From Haloplanus litoreus (lineage in GTDB: Archaea; Halobacteriota; Halobacteria; Halobacteriales; Haloferacaceae), in the NCBI RefSeq assembly GCF_042677945.1, contig NZ_JBHUDN010000005.1: a stretch of DNA of 64,000 nt. One strand, written 5' to 3'. How positions within the stretch are numbered: position 1 is the first letter of the stretch; each line of letters begins with the position of its first letter. The notes under the pieces are model-generated. The model saw nothing but the letters and a program-made list of their open reading frames with translations, was not told the DNA's origin and searched no databases. Positions 53,411 through 62,819 of the stretch are shown in pieces. Position numbers and translations under genes: made by a program.

Positions 53411-54523
53411 CTATTCGCCGCTGGACCGCTGGATGATCTCTCGCTCCTCCCGGGACGGCGGGTCGTGTGTCGTCCGTTCTGCCGCGCTCCGGTCGAGCCA
53501 GTGGCAGGCGGCCTCGTGGCCGTCGTCGCCCTCGACGCCTTGGAGGTCCGGCTCCCGACCGGAACAGGAGCCGTCGATGAACTCGGGACACCGGGGGTGG
53601 AACCGACAGCCAGAGGGCGGGGCCGTCGCGCTCGGCGGCTCGCCCTCGAGCGGTTCGTGGTCGGTGCGCCCGCGCCCGTCCATCCGGGGAATCGCACCGA
53701 GGAGCGACCGGGTGTAGGGGTGCTGGGGGTTCGCGAAGATATCGGCCGTTCGCCCGCGTTCGACGATTTCCCCGGCGTACATGACGGCGATGCGATCACA
53801 CACCTGCCGGACGACGTTGAGGTTGTGCGAGATCAGCAGGTACGAGAGGTCGAACTCCCGCTGGATGCGGTTGATGAGGTTGAGAATCTGTGCCTGCAGG
53901 GTCACGTCGAGCGCCGAGACGGGTTCGTCGAAGACGACGAGGTCGGGTTCGGTCACCAGGGCCCGACAGAGCCCGACTCGCTGTTGCTGGCCGCCGGAGA
54001 GTTCGTGCGGGTAGGCCCGGAGCTGGGACGCCCCGAGTCCGACTTCCTCGAACAGATCGGCGACCCGCTCCCACTTCTCGTCGCCGGACGCGATGTCGTG
54101 GACTTCGAGCGGTCGGGCGACGCTCTCGCCGACCGTCTTGCGCGGGTTGAGCGCCGACATGGGGTCCTGAAACACGTACTGGACCCGGCGCCGGATCGGG
54201 CGAAGCTCCCGTCCCGAGTACGTCTCGATGTGTTCGTCGTCGAAGATGACGCTCCCGTCGGTGGGTTCGTAGAGGCGGGACAGGGTGCGCCCGAGCGTAC
54301 TCTTGCCGCTGCCCGACTCGCCGACGATGCCGACCGTCTCGCCCGCGTGGACGGTCAGGTCGACGCCGTCGACCGCTCTGACGACGCGGTCGTCCCCGAA
54401 CAGACGGTCGAGTAATCCCTCGTCGAGGGGGAAGTGTTTCTTCAGGTTCGCCGCCCGCAGGAGTTCCCGCGGGCGGGTCTCGGTCGCGTCGTCGGTCGTG
54501 GTGTCGTCGGTGGTCGAACTCAT
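53411..54523 (-). CDS. dppF: Dipeptide/oligopeptide ABC transporter ATPase (DppF-like)
   Basis: 370 aa from the ATG giving MSSTTDDTT. Walker A GESGSGKSTLGRTLSRL, Q-loop VFQDPMSALNPRKTV, signature LSGGQQQRVGLCRAL, Walker B DLVVFDEPVSALDV, H-loop ISHNLNVV. The C-terminal oligopeptide-transporter extension is present (HPYTRSLLGAIP; CRFHPRCP). Start overlaps the dppD stop by 4 bases. Last gene of the five-gene operon; convergent with the M48 gene by a single base. Confidence 0.93.
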   Translation of the reverse strand: MSSTTDDTTTDDATETRPRELLRAANLKKHFPLDEGLLDRLFGDDRVVRAVDGVDLTVHAGETVGIVGESGSGKSTLGRTLSRLYEPTDGSVIFDDEHIETYSGRELRPIRRRVQYVFQDPMSALNPRKTVGESVARPLEVHDIASGDEKWERVADLFEEVGLGASQLRAYPHELSGGQQQRVGLCRALVTEPDLVVFDEPVSALDVTLQAQILNLINRIQREFDLSYLLISHNLNVVRQVCDRIAVMYAGEIVERGRTADIFANPQHPYTRSLLGAIPRMDGRGRTDHEPLEGEPPSATAPPSGCRFHPRCPEFIDGSCSGREPDLQGVEGDDGHEAACHWLDRSAAERTTHDPPSREEREIIQRSSGE

Positions 54524-55656
54524 CCGTCGGTCACCTCCGTCGGGGACGCGGTCCCCGGGTCGTCGGCCGCACCGGCCACGCCCGTCGCGGCGCCGTCGAC
54601 GTCGGTCGCGCCGTCCCAGGTCACCTCGCCGGGGTCGTCGCCCTCTGTGTAGAGGTGACAGCGGGCGACGTGGCCCTCGTCGACGGCGTGTTCGGGGAGC
54701 GGGTCGGAACAGGCCTCGAAGGCGGCGGGACAACGGTCCCGGAAGGGACAGCCCGCCGGTCGTGCCGTCGGGTCCGGCGCCGACCCCGGAATCGTCGTCA
54801 GTTCGCCGTCGACCGCGCCGCCCTCGGGGACGCTCCGCAGCAGTCCCTCGGTGTAGGGGTGGGCCGGGTTCTCGAACAGCTGTTCGGTGCTGCCCCGCTC
54901 CATCACCGACCCGGAGTACATGACGGTCACGCTGTCACAGGTTTCGGCGACGACGCCGAGATCGTGGGTGATGAGGAGGATCGAGACGCCGAACTCGTCA
55001 CACAGGCGCCGGAGTTCGTCGAGGATGCCCGCCTCGACGGTCACGTCGAGCGCCGTGGTCGGTTCGTCGGCGACGATCAGCGAGGGATCGCCCCCGAGTG
55101 CCTGGGCGATCATCACTCGCTGGCGCTGGCCCCCGCTCAGCTGGTGGGGATAGGTCGTCGCCACCGACGCCGGGTCGGGGATCCCGACCGTCTCCAGCAG
55201 ATCGACCGCGCGCCGCCACGACGGGGCGTCCTCGCTCGTGCCGGTGACGTACTTGCGCCGGAGTTCCGAGAGGAGCCCCGCCGACTCGTCGACGTCGCCG
55301 TGGTGTCTGACCACCTCTGCGATCTGTTCGCCGACGGTCATCACCGGGTTGAGCGCCGACAGCGAGTCCTGAAACACCATGCCGACGTCGTCGCCACGGA
55401 TCGAGCGCATCTCCGCCTCGGATTTGGCGTAGAGGTCCTCGCCGCGGTACTCGAAGCGGTCCGACTCGACACGCGCGCCGTCGAGCAGCCGCATGATCGA
55501 CCGCGCGGTGACGCTCTTTCCGGAGCCCGATTCGCCGACGAGGCCGTGTATTTCGCCGGTCTCGACGGAGAGGTCGACGCCGTCGACGGCGCGGACGTCC
55601 GGGCCGCCGTCGACGGGGAAGGTCACTCGCAGGTTCTCGATATCGAGGAGGGTCAC
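54520..55656 (-). CDS. dppD: Dipeptide/oligopeptide ABC transporter ATPase (DppD-like)
   Basis: 378 aa from GTG 55656 (MTLLDIENLRVTFPVDGG). Walker A GESGSGKSVTARSIMRLL, Q-loop VFQDSLSALNPVMTVGEQ, signature LSGGQRQRVMIAQAL, Walker B SLIVADEPTTALDVT, H-loop ITHDLGVVAE. C-terminal extension HPYTEGLLRSVPEGG and CPFRDRCP. A Thr/Ala/Asp-rich tail follows. Overlaps dppC by 4 bases. Pairs with DppF as a heterodimer driving peptide import. Confidence 0.93.
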   Translation of the reverse strand: MTLLDIENLRVTFPVDGGPDVRAVDGVDLSVETGEIHGLVGESGSGKSVTARSIMRLLDGARVESDRFEYRGEDLYAKSEAEMRSIRGDDVGMVFQDSLSALNPVMTVGEQIAEVVRHHGDVDESAGLLSELRRKYVTGTSEDAPSWRRAVDLLETVGIPDPASVATTYPHQLSGGQRQRVMIAQALGGDPSLIVADEPTTALDVTVEAGILDELRRLCDEFGVSILLITHDLGVVAETCDSVTVMYSGSVMERGSTEQLFENPAHPYTEGLLRSVPEGGAVDGELTTIPGSAPDPTARPAGCPFRDRCPAAFEACSDPLPEHAVDEGHVARCHLYTEGDDPGEVTWDGATDVDGAATGVAGAADDPGTASPTEVTDG

Positions 55657-56564
55657 GGCGACCCCTCCTCGCCGCGCACGTCGAAGGCATCGCGGAGGGC
55701 GTCACCGAAGAGGTTGATGCCGAGGACGGTCACGACGATGGCGATTCCCGGAATGATCGAAATCCACCAGGCCTGGCCGATGAGGCTCCGACCCTGGCCG
55801 AGGAGCGCCCCCCAGGTCGGCGTGGTCGGCTTGACGCCGATGCCGAGGAAAGAGAGCGTGCTCTCGGCGAGCATCGCCCGTGCGACGAGGACGGTGAACT
55901 GGACGATCAGGGGTGCCACCGCGTTCGGAAGCACCTCCTCGATCATGATCCGGGTGTCGGTCAGGCCGATGTTCTTCGCCGCGAGGACGAACTCCTCCTC
56001 TCGGATCGAGAGCACCTCCCCGCGAGCGAGGCGCGCGAAATCGTCGATGTACGCGAACGCGATGGCGGCGACGACGTTCCAGACGCCCTGTCCGAACACC
56101 GCGACGAGCATGATGGCGACGAGCAACCAGGGGAACGCCCAGAGGACGTCCACGAACCGCATGAGGGCGTCGTCGACCCAGCCGCCGAAGTAGCCGGCGA
56201 CGAGGCCGAGACTCACGCCGACGACGGCGCCGATGCTGACCGCCCCGAGACTGACGCCGAGGCTGATCCGCGCGCCGTACATCACACGCGATAGCAGGTC
56301 ACGACCGAACGAGTCGGTCCCGAACGGGTGGGCGCTCGACAGGGACGGCGCCTGCATGATGGCGTACTCCTGGGCCATCGGATCGTAGGGCGCCAGTTCC
56401 GGCGCGAAGATGGCCGCGAGGACGAACAGGAGGACGGTCGTCAGCCCGAAGGTGGCCTTGTAGTCACCCGAGAGCGTCCTGCGGAGACGTTCGAACCGGT
56501 CGATCCGGACGCCGAACAGCCGGGGGGTGTCGTCGCTCCCGTAGCCGCCGTAGTCGGCGCCCAT
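55653..56564 (-). CDS. dppC: Dipeptide/oligopeptide ABC transporter permease (DppC-like)
   Basis: 303 aa, six helices. The DppC-type N-terminal domain FGLTTVLLFVLAAIFAPELAPYDPM and HPFGTDSFGRDLLSRVMYGAR are typical. The EAA coupling motif lies near VLAAKNIGLTDTRIMIEEVLPN, and ESTLSFLGIGVKP is the conserved late motif. A short acidic N-terminal tail precedes. It shares one base with the dppB stop (TGATG). Confidence 0.93.
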   Translation of the reverse strand: MGADYGGYGSDDTPRLFGVRIDRFERLRRTLSGDYKATFGLTTVLLFVLAAIFAPELAPYDPMAQEYAIMQAPSLSSAHPFGTDSFGRDLLSRVMYGARISLGVSLGAVSIGAVVGVSLGLVAGYFGGWVDDALMRFVDVLWAFPWLLVAIMLVAVFGQGVWNVVAAIAFAYIDDFARLARGEVLSIREEEFVLAAKNIGLTDTRIMIEEVLPNAVAPLIVQFTVLVARAMLAESTLSFLGIGVKPTTPTWGALLGQGRSLIGQAWWISIIPGIAIVVTVLGINLFGDALRDAFDVRGEEGSP

Positions 56565-57523
56565 CAGGCTTCACCCCCGTACTTGATCTTCGGGTTGATC
56601 GACATGTACAGCAGGTCGACGAAGAGGTTCATGAACACGAATATCACCGAGATGACGATGACCGAACCCTGCACGATGGGGAAGTCCTGGCGTTCGATGG
56701 AGCGGATGAGCAGGCGGCCGAACCCCTGGATGCCGAACACCATCTCGACGGCGACGATGCCGCCGAGCAGGAGGGCAAAGAGGATGCCCGCGACGGTTAC
56801 CACGGGCAGGAGCGCGTTCTGCAGCCCGTGTTTGAACAGGATCAGCCGCGGCGGAAGCCCCTTCGCGCGGGCGGTCTGCATGTAATCCTCGCCCAGGACC
56901 TCCAGCATCGACGACCGGGTCATCCGGGTGAGGATGCCGGCGTAGGGGAGGCCGACCGCGGTGGCGGGCAGGATGACGTGCGAGAGCCACGGCACGACGC
57001 CCTCGCTGATCGACGCGTAGCCGTACGACGGGATCATCGGGACGGCGGTGCCGACCGTCAGCAGGAGGACGATGCCGATCCAGAACGAGGGCATGCTGAT
57101 GCCGAGGAAGGCGACGCCGGTCGCCACGTAGTCTTCCCACTGGTCGCGACGGGTTGCGCTGACGATTCCGGCCGGAATGGCGACCACGATGGCGATGCTG
57201 ATGCCGACGAGTCCGATGCTCAGCGTCGGTTCGGCGGCACCGAGGAGCCGCGACCCCACCGATTCGCCGGTGAAGATCGACTCCCCGAGATCGCCGCGAG
57301 CCAGGTCGCTCATCCACCGCACGTACTGGACGTGCAGCGGCTGATCGAGGCCGAGTTCCGCCCGGACGGCGGCGATGGCGTCGGCGTCGGCGTCGCCCCC
57401 GAGGATCAGGCGGGCCGGGTCACCGGGAATCGACCGGACGGCCACGAACACCGTGGTCGCGACCACGTAGACGACCGCGATCGCCTGGAGCGTTCGCTTC
57501 GCCACGTACCGTTGGATGCCCAT
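56564..57523 (-). CDS. dppB: Dipeptide/oligopeptide ABC transporter permease (DppB-like)
   Basis: 319 aa, six helices. Conserved DppB start (YVAKRTLQAIAVVYVVATTVFVAVRSIPGDPA), RYVRWMSDLARGDLGESIFTG-like loop, and EAA motif YMQTARAKGLPPRLILFKHGLQNALLPVV. Its ATG follows directly on the binding-protein stop codon. It forms the transmembrane channel with DppC. Confidence 0.94.
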   Translation of the reverse strand: MGIQRYVAKRTLQAIAVVYVVATTVFVAVRSIPGDPARLILGGDADADAIAAVRAELGLDQPLHVQYVRWMSDLARGDLGESIFTGESVGSRLLGAAEPTLSIGLVGISIAIVVAIPAGIVSATRRDQWEDYVATGVAFLGISMPSFWIGIVLLLTVGTAVPMIPSYGYASISEGVVPWLSHVILPATAVGLPYAGILTRMTRSSMLEVLGEDYMQTARAKGLPPRLILFKHGLQNALLPVVTVAGILFALLLGGIVAVEMVFGIQGFGRLLIRSIERQDFPIVQGSVIVISVIFVFMNLFVDLLYMSINPKIKYGGEA

Positions 57524-59269
57524 CTATTCGAGCGACGCCATGTGGAAGTTGCTCAGGCCGGCCTGGTTGCCGACGCCGACCAGGGTCGACACGCTCGCCT
57601 TCGGGATCAGGGGGAACGTCGTCATGGCCCAGGCGGCATCCTCGAGGAAGTGCTCCTCGGCCTGGCGCATGAGTTCCGCCCGCTCCTCCATGTCGGCGGT
57701 GCCGTAGTCCTGTTCGAGGACCTCGTCGAAGTCGGGGTTGTGATAGAGGTTCGCCTGCCAGGCGCCGGCCGAGCCGGACTCGACCGGCGTCTTCAGCTGT
57801 TTCCACAGCGTCATCCAGGGGTCGATGTCGACGAAGCCGTCGTACATCACGAGTTCGTTCTCGTAGCGGTAGAGGTTGTCCCAGTACGCCGACTCCTGTT
57901 GGACGTTGAGTTCTACCTCGATGCCGACCTCCGAGAGCATCTGCTGGACGACGGTCATCCGGCGTTCGTCGCTCGGCGTTCCGAGCAGCGAGAGGCTCAT
58001 CCGCGGCTCGCCCGTGTAGCCCGCCTCGTCGAGGAGTTGCTGGGCCGCCTCGGGGTCGTAGTACTGGCCCGGATCGGGTTCCTCCTCGTAGAGCCACGCG
58101 ATGGCGGGGTTGAACACGGAGTGGGCGGGTTCGGCGTAGCCGAAGAAGGCGCGCTCGATGAGCGCCTCGCGGTCGATGGCCATGGCGATGGCCTGCCGGA
58201 CGCGAACGTCGGTCGTCGGGATTTCCTGTCCCTCCCACTTGTCCGTCGGTTCGCCGGCGCCGCTCGCGTACTGTTGCCACTCGACGTCGGACGGGTCGTT
58301 ACAGAGCGGGGCGATGCAGAACCACGCACCGGGGTTCGTACCGACCACGTCCAGCTCACCCATCGATTCGGCCTGCCCGGCGTTCTGGGCCGGGATGCTG
58401 TTCGAGTACTCGATTTCGCCGCCCCGCACCGCGGTCCACATGGTCGACGGCTCCGGAATGAGGTCGATCCGCACCGAGTCGAGGTACGGGAGCGAGTTCC
58501 CCTCCTCGTCGGTTCCGAAGTAGCCGTCGTGGGCCTCTAGCTGCAGGTACTCGCCGGTCTCTCGTTCGGTGAGTTCGAACGCTCCGCTCCCCACCGGCAT
58601 CCGGTTGTACTCGTCGGGATCCGACTCGGCGCTCTCCGCGTGGACGATCGTCCCGGCACGGCCCGGCCCCCGGGTCAAGAAGGAGATGAACGGTCCGACC
58701 GTCTCCGAGAGGCTGATCCGCAGCGTCGTCGGGTCCTCCGCGGTGACGCTCTCCACCGACGACACCTTCCCCAGGTGCGGGGAGTCGTCGAGGCTCATGA
58801 GCCGTTCGAACGACGCCTTCACCGCCGCGGCGTCGAGCGGATCGCCGTTGTGGAACGTCGCCCCCTCCTTCAGGTCGAACACGTACGTCGTGCTGTCCGG
58901 GAGCGTCCAGTCGGTGGCCAGGTCGCCGACGATGGCGCCGTCCGACCCGATCTTCACGAGGCCGCTGTAGATGTTCGAGGAGACGTAGATCTCCTGTCCC
59001 TTGTCGATGTAGTGCGGGTCGAGATACTCGATTTCGTCGATGTTCCAGCCGGCGGTGATGGATCCCCCGCTCGATCCTCCGCTCGGACTGCTCGTGTCGG
59101 TGCCGTCGCTCTCGGTACTGCCGCCGCCGCTGCTACTCTCGGTTTCGCTCCCGTCGTCGCCGCCACCGCCGCTACAGCCGGCGAGGCCGCTCAATCCGCC
59201 CGCAGCCAGCAGTTTCGTCGCCGTACGACGGTCGATCCGTGGTCCTTCGAGGTCCGCTTTGTCGAACAT
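57524..59269 (-). CDS. dppA: Peptide-binding lipoprotein of the Dpp transporter (DppA-like)
   Basis: 581 aa from the ATG giving MFDKADLEGPRIDRRTATK. A Tat-type RR (DRRTATKLLAAGG) followed by a lipobox LAGC makes it a probable Tat lipoprotein, as usual in haloarchaea. A Gly/Ser/Asp linker then leads to the SBP family 5 domain: YVFDLKEGATFHNGDPLDAAAVKASFERL, VRQAIAMAIDREALIERAF, PYLDSVRIDLIPEPSTMWTAV. A longer frame to 59350 adds an unconserved leader. Captures peptides outside the cell for DppBCDF. Confidence 0.93.
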   Translation of the reverse strand: MFDKADLEGPRIDRRTATKLLAAGGLSGLAGCSGGGGDDGSETESSSGGGSTESDGTDTSSPSGGSSGGSITAGWNIDEIEYLDPHYIDKGQEIYVSSNIYSGLVKIGSDGAIVGDLATDWTLPDSTTYVFDLKEGATFHNGDPLDAAAVKASFERLMSLDDSPHLGKVSSVESVTAEDPTTLRISLSETVGPFISFLTRGPGRAGTIVHAESAESDPDEYNRMPVGSGAFELTERETGEYLQLEAHDGYFGTDEEGNSLPYLDSVRIDLIPEPSTMWTAVRGGEIEYSNSIPAQNAGQAESMGELDVVGTNPGAWFCIAPLCNDPSDVEWQQYASGAGEPTDKWEGQEIPTTDVRVRQAIAMAIDREALIERAFFGYAEPAHSVFNPAIAWLYEEEPDPGQYYDPEAAQQLLDEAGYTGEPRMSLSLLGTPSDERRMTVVQQMLSEVGIEVELNVQQESAYWDNLYRYENELVMYDGFVDIDPWMTLWKQLKTPVESGSAGAWQANLYHNPDFDEVLEQDYGTADMEERAELMRQAEEHFLEDAAWAMTTFPLIPKASVSTLVGVGNQAGLSNFHMASLE

Positions 59270-59626
59270 TGGGTTAGTCGTCCGTGGTGCTCGGGACGCC
59301 ACCGGTGAGGTGCGCCATGTTGTTCTGCATCCCTTCACTATATTCTCCATTCGACGACCAATTACTGTCTATCACGTCTATTCTACGTGCAATTGTCCAT
59401 CTATATATGGCTTTGCTATCAATATCGGAATATTGTATGGGGGGACTGGGGATGTACAAGGGACATTACCACATATTAGGGATACCACCGACGCGTCGTT
59501 CGCGAGTCGTCCACGCGGCCGTATCACGCCCACGCCGAATCCGGGCACAGACGGCCTACCGTGTCGCTTTTCTGAAAGTAACGGATATCCGGAACGATAT
59601 GTAACTTGAGATTAGTTAGATACACA
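59270..59626. other. AT-rich spacer between the dpp operon and the S-layer genes
   Basis: About 360 bases noticeably richer in A/T than the surroundings, without a supported gene. Minus-strand TATA candidates CATATATAG (near 59401-59409) and GAATATAGTG (near 59336-59345) could drive dpp. A minus-strand 61-codon frame (59459-59274) ends four bases before the dppA ATG; it has no conserved features. Plus-strand frames across the same bases are also unconvincing. Confidence 0.5.
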
Positions 59627-59635
59627 AAGTATTTA
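59627..59635 (+). promoter_or_regulatory. TATA-like box of the first S-layer gene
   Basis: AAGTATTTA, about 25-30 bases before the conserved TACCCCTACCGGTGG element at 59660. That element would then mark the transcript 5' end and give an untranslated leader of roughly 90 nt. Confidence 0.5.
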
Positions 59636-59659
59636 CCTCGTCTGGATAACCTCTTCAGG

Positions 59660-59748
59660 TACCCCTACCGGTGGCCATGCCGTACTGGCCACGAACTCGG
59701 CATGAAAGAGGCCCGCTCGGAATTGCCGCCCCGATCCCATCGAAAAAC
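59660..59748 (+). promoter_or_regulatory. Conserved S-layer mRNA leader, copy 1
   Basis: Starts with TACCCCTACCGGTGG, identical to 62986-63000. A 7-bp hairpin (59671-59677 with 59686-59692) follows. About 59689-59725 closely matches 63017-63050 (CGAAYTCGRCAYGAAAGAGG pattern). It ends at ATG 59749 with AAAACATGACAGACT, also shared. Long csg leaders are known in Halobacterium. Likely affects stability or translation of the abundant S-layer mRNA. Confidence 0.65.
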
Positions 59749-62700
59749 ATGACAGACTATAATAAGCAGATCCGTGCGGTCGTCCTCGCGGCGCTCATGG
59801 TGTTCAGCGTATTCGCTGGCACCGTGGCGCTGTCCGGGACGGCTGCTGCGGCCAGCGGAGCAAGCGTCAACGATCCGCTTACTCCCACGACACCCGACGA
59901 ACAGACAAGCGTAGACCACCAGTTCAACGTCACGATCCAAGATGTGACGGAAGGCGTCCCAGCTAGTGGTGACGACCGACTGGAGATTTTGCTCCCATCC
60001 GAAGCGAACGGGGCATCCTTCTCCGACACCACCGTAACTAACAACTCGACGACTCTCAGTGGTGGCGGCACGGATTACTCCACGAACGTGGCCAACGGTG
60101 TCGCGTACGTCAACCTCACTGAGTCGGCCCTCACGGGTCCCGAGGCTACCGGCGACGTTGATTTCAACGTCACACTCACCGTCGACTGGGGCTCCGTGGA
60201 TTCCGACACAGATGCTGACGTCGATTACGCGTTCTACGACGACGGTACTCAGGACGTCGGCGTTACCACGCTCGAAACGGTTACCGTGCAGGACACCGGC
60301 GGCCCCGGCGGGGCGACCCGCGCCGGCCCCGGTGGCACTGGTGACTTCGACACCGAGAACGGCGAAGGTACCATCTACGACGGTGCGACCGTCTTCCAGG
60401 GCGAGTCCGACCTCGAACTGGGCGGTACGCTCGCGGGCGAGACGCTCGTGAAGACGGCCGGTGACTCCGAGGGCGTTCCCCTCGAAGTCCCGGACATCCC
60501 GCAGAGTCAGGACACCGGTCGCTACACGACCGACGGCGCCACCGGTTCGCCCGGTGTGACCGTCACGACCCCGCGTGTCACCACGCTGGACGTGCTCAAC
60601 ACGAACGGTAACGACATCGCCGGCGGCTCCGTCTCCGAGGGTGTCCCCGGTGAGAGCGGTGCCGGTAACCTCACCGTCGTCGGTTCCTGGAACTACGAGC
60701 AGGCCGAGGACCTCGAACTGACCGTCGAGGACGACTCCGGTCTCGACGTGACCGGCGACGTTACGTCCAACCCGGTCAAGTCCGAGGAAGACCAGGGTGA
60801 CGACGTCAACAGCCAGTCCATCGGTAGCAACGAGGTCGGCTACGACCTCGACCTCTCGGACTCGGGCACTGGCACGTACACGATCGAACTCGCCGGCACG
60901 GACGACCTCGACTTCGGTCAGGCCGTCCAGACCACGACCGTTACGGTCACCGGCGACGACGACGCGAACATCGAACTCGACTCGGACGAAGTCACGCGCG
61001 GTGAGGACGTCCGCTTCGAGATTCAGGGCTCGGACGCTGGCGACACGCACACGGTCCTGATCGAAGAAGACGACTTCCGTGACGGCATCTCCGACTCGAA
61101 CGCCCAGCGTATCTTCCGCAACGTCGGTGACACCGACGAGGTCGGTGTTGTCTCCGGTGGCGGTGTGAACGCTGAGCCTCGCGGTGACGCGGTCAACGAT
61201 GACATCGACTACGCGTACGCGACGATCACGATCGACGACGACACGGGTGTCGGCGTCGGTCAGATCGAGACGCAGTATCTCGAGGATTCGGACGTGGACG
61301 TCTACCTGTACGAGCAGGGCTACCCCGTCCCGTTCGATCAGAACAGCGAGGAAGCCGAAGACAACGAGACGGACGACCAGACCCTGACCGTCAACGAGGG
61401 AGACATCTCCATCGAATCGCCCGGCAGCACCTACGTTGTCGGTAGTGAGGTGGACGTGAACGGTACGGCCGACGAGGGCATCGACGAGGTTGCCTTCTTC
61501 GTCCGCCGCCAGAACGACTACCAGCTCCTCCAGATCGACGGCCAGAACACCCTGACCGTCGACGCTGACGGTACCTTCGACGAAGAGGACGTCGTCCTCT
61601 CCCAGGGTGACGGCCCCGGTAACAACGAACTCTCCCAGCCCGGAACCTACCGCCTCGGCGTCATCGACGCCGACGGTGTCGGTGGTACGATCGGTCTGGG
61701 TGACGACGAGATCTCGCGACTGACGACCTCGGAGTTCAACACGAACACGAGCGCCCAGCAGTCGCTGCGCGTGCTCGACACTGAACTGCGGGCGAACCTC
61801 AAGACCGTCGGCGGCCAGGTTGCCGTCGAGGACAACGAGGTCAACGTCTCCGGGGACGCGTTCGGGTCCCAGCAGGTGACCGTCGTCTTCGTCGGTGAGC
61901 GTGGGAACACCGCGTACCACACGGTCAGCGTCGACGACGACAACACGTTCGACGACGACGACCTCACGGTCTCGGAAGCCACGGGTGGCAGCGGCCTCGC
62001 GGAGGGCGAGGTCAGTGCCCACGTGATGATTCCGGGTCGTGACGACCAGTTCGGTGACGGTAGCTTCGAGGTTGGGAGGCAGTCGGATCTCAGCTTCAGC
62101 GAATTCATCGAGGAACTCGACAACGACAACTCCGGTCTGACGGGTCAGCAGGTCCGTTCGCGGCTCCTCGACGCGACGATCGAGGAAGTCGCTTCTGACG
62201 ACCGGATGGTCACGACGCGCTTCCGCTACGCGGACGCGCAGACGACGATCAACACGGTCTACCCCGAAGGGATGGAGGCCTCTGGTGTCAACCCGGTCGG
62301 CGTGGACGACACGCTGGTCGCGGAAGGCTCCACGAACCTGCGCCCGGACGACAACTCGATCACCGTGGAACTGATGACCCAGGACGGTGACTCGGTCGCA
62401 CTGACGACGACCGAGGAATGGTCCTTCGACGGGACCTACCAGGTCTCCCTCGAGCTCGAGGATGTGCAGACGGGCTCGTACGATCTGGAAGCCGACGACA
62501 GCTACAACACGGACATCGTCGAAGTCGAGATCGTCCAGAGCGTCCAGACGGCGACGCCGGAACCGACGGAGACGCCGGAACCGACGCCGACCGAGACGGC
62601 GACGCCCGAGCCGACGCCGACCGAGACGGCGGAGCCGACGCCGACCGAGACGGCGGAGCCGACTGACACGCCGACGCCCACCGAGGGCGGCGGCCCCGGC

Positions 62701-62766
62701 TTTGGCGCCATCGTCGCGGTCATCGCGCTGCTGGCGGCTGCGCTGCTGGCCACCCGGCGCGACTAA
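59749..62766 (+). CDS. csg: S-layer (cell surface) glycoprotein with PGF-CTERM tail
   Basis: 1005 aa from ATG 59749. The Halo_surf-type signal peptide is MTDYNKQIRAVVLAALMV with FSVFAGTVALSGTAAA. The large extracellular part is very acidic and contains the conserved DGATVFQGESDLELGG...GETLVKTAGDSEGVPLEV region near 205-245, VTVTTPRVTTLDVLN, and Ig-like modules. A Glu-Pro-Thr stalk (PTPTETAEPTPTETAEP) near 950-975 is followed by GGGPGFGAIVAVIALLAAALLATRRD for ArtA processing. N-glycosylation sequons are present. It forms the S-layer together with or instead of the next gene's product. A hairpin and T-run terminator follow. Confidence 0.94.
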   Translation: MTDYNKQIRAVVLAALMVFSVFAGTVALSGTAAAASGASVNDPLTPTTPDEQTSVDHQFNVTIQDVTEGVPASGDDRLEILLPSEANGASFSDTTVTNNSTTLSGGGTDYSTNVANGVAYVNLTESALTGPEATGDVDFNVTLTVDWGSVDSDTDADVDYAFYDDGTQDVGVTTLETVTVQDTGGPGGATRAGPGGTGDFDTENGEGTIYDGATVFQGESDLELGGTLAGETLVKTAGDSEGVPLEVPDIPQSQDTGRYTTDGATGSPGVTVTTPRVTTLDVLNTNGNDIAGGSVSEGVPGESGAGNLTVVGSWNYEQAEDLELTVEDDSGLDVTGDVTSNPVKSEEDQGDDVNSQSIGSNEVGYDLDLSDSGTGTYTIELAGTDDLDFGQAVQTTTVTVTGDDDANIELDSDEVTRGEDVRFEIQGSDAGDTHTVLIEEDDFRDGISDSNAQRIFRNVGDTDEVGVVSGGGVNAEPRGDAVNDDIDYAYATITIDDDTGVGVGQIETQYLEDSDVDVYLYEQGYPVPFDQNSEEAEDNETDDQTLTVNEGDISIESPGSTYVVGSEVDVNGTADEGIDEVAFFVRRQNDYQLLQIDGQNTLTVDADGTFDEEDVVLSQGDGPGNNELSQPGTYRLGVIDADGVGGTIGLGDDEISRLTTSEFNTNTSAQQSLRVLDTELRANLKTVGGQVAVEDNEVNVSGDAFGSQQVTVVFVGERGNTAYHTVSVDDDNTFDDDDLTVSEATGGSGLAEGEVSAHVMIPGRDDQFGDGSFEVGRQSDLSFSEFIEELDNDNSGLTGQQVRSRLLDATIEEVASDDRMVTTRFRYADAQTTINTVYPEGMEASGVNPVGVDDTLVAEGSTNLRPDDNSITVELMTQDGDSVALTTTEEWSFDGTYQVSLELEDVQTGSYDLEADDSYNTDIVEVEIVQSVQTATPEPTETPEPTPTETATPEPTPTETAEPTPTETAEPTDTPTPTEGGGPGFGAIVAVIALLAAALLATRRD
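62556..62690 (+). repeat. Short tandem repeats encoding the Pro-Thr-Glu stalk
   Basis: Three exact 21-base copies at 62581-62601, 62611-62631 and 62635-62655 within a longer degenerate array. They encode PTPTET-type units of the membrane-proximal O-glycosylated stalk. Copy number is likely to vary between strains. Confidence 0.8.
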
Positions 62767-62783
62767 CGACGAGAACTACGACT

Positions 62784-62819
62784 GACCGCCGATAGCGGTC
62801 TTCGACGCGGTACTTTTTT
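62784..62819 (+). terminator. Terminator of the first S-layer gene
   Basis: Stem GACCGC (62784-62789) and GCGGTC (62795-62800) with loop CGATA, followed by a run of six T (62814-62819). It lies 18 bases after the stop codon. T runs terminate archaeal RNA polymerase; the stem may stabilise the 3' end. Confidence 0.7.

Noticed and set aside
59665..62022. Open frame of 785 codons antisense to the first S-layer gene
   Set aside because: Its Asp/Val/Arg-rich composition is the reverse complement of Thr/Asp/Gly codons, and it has no domain.
62556..62690. CRISPR-like short repeats near the end of the first S-layer gene
   Set aside because: Units are adjacent, without unique spacers, and are in frame as Pro-Thr-Glu codons, so this is a coding stalk repeat.
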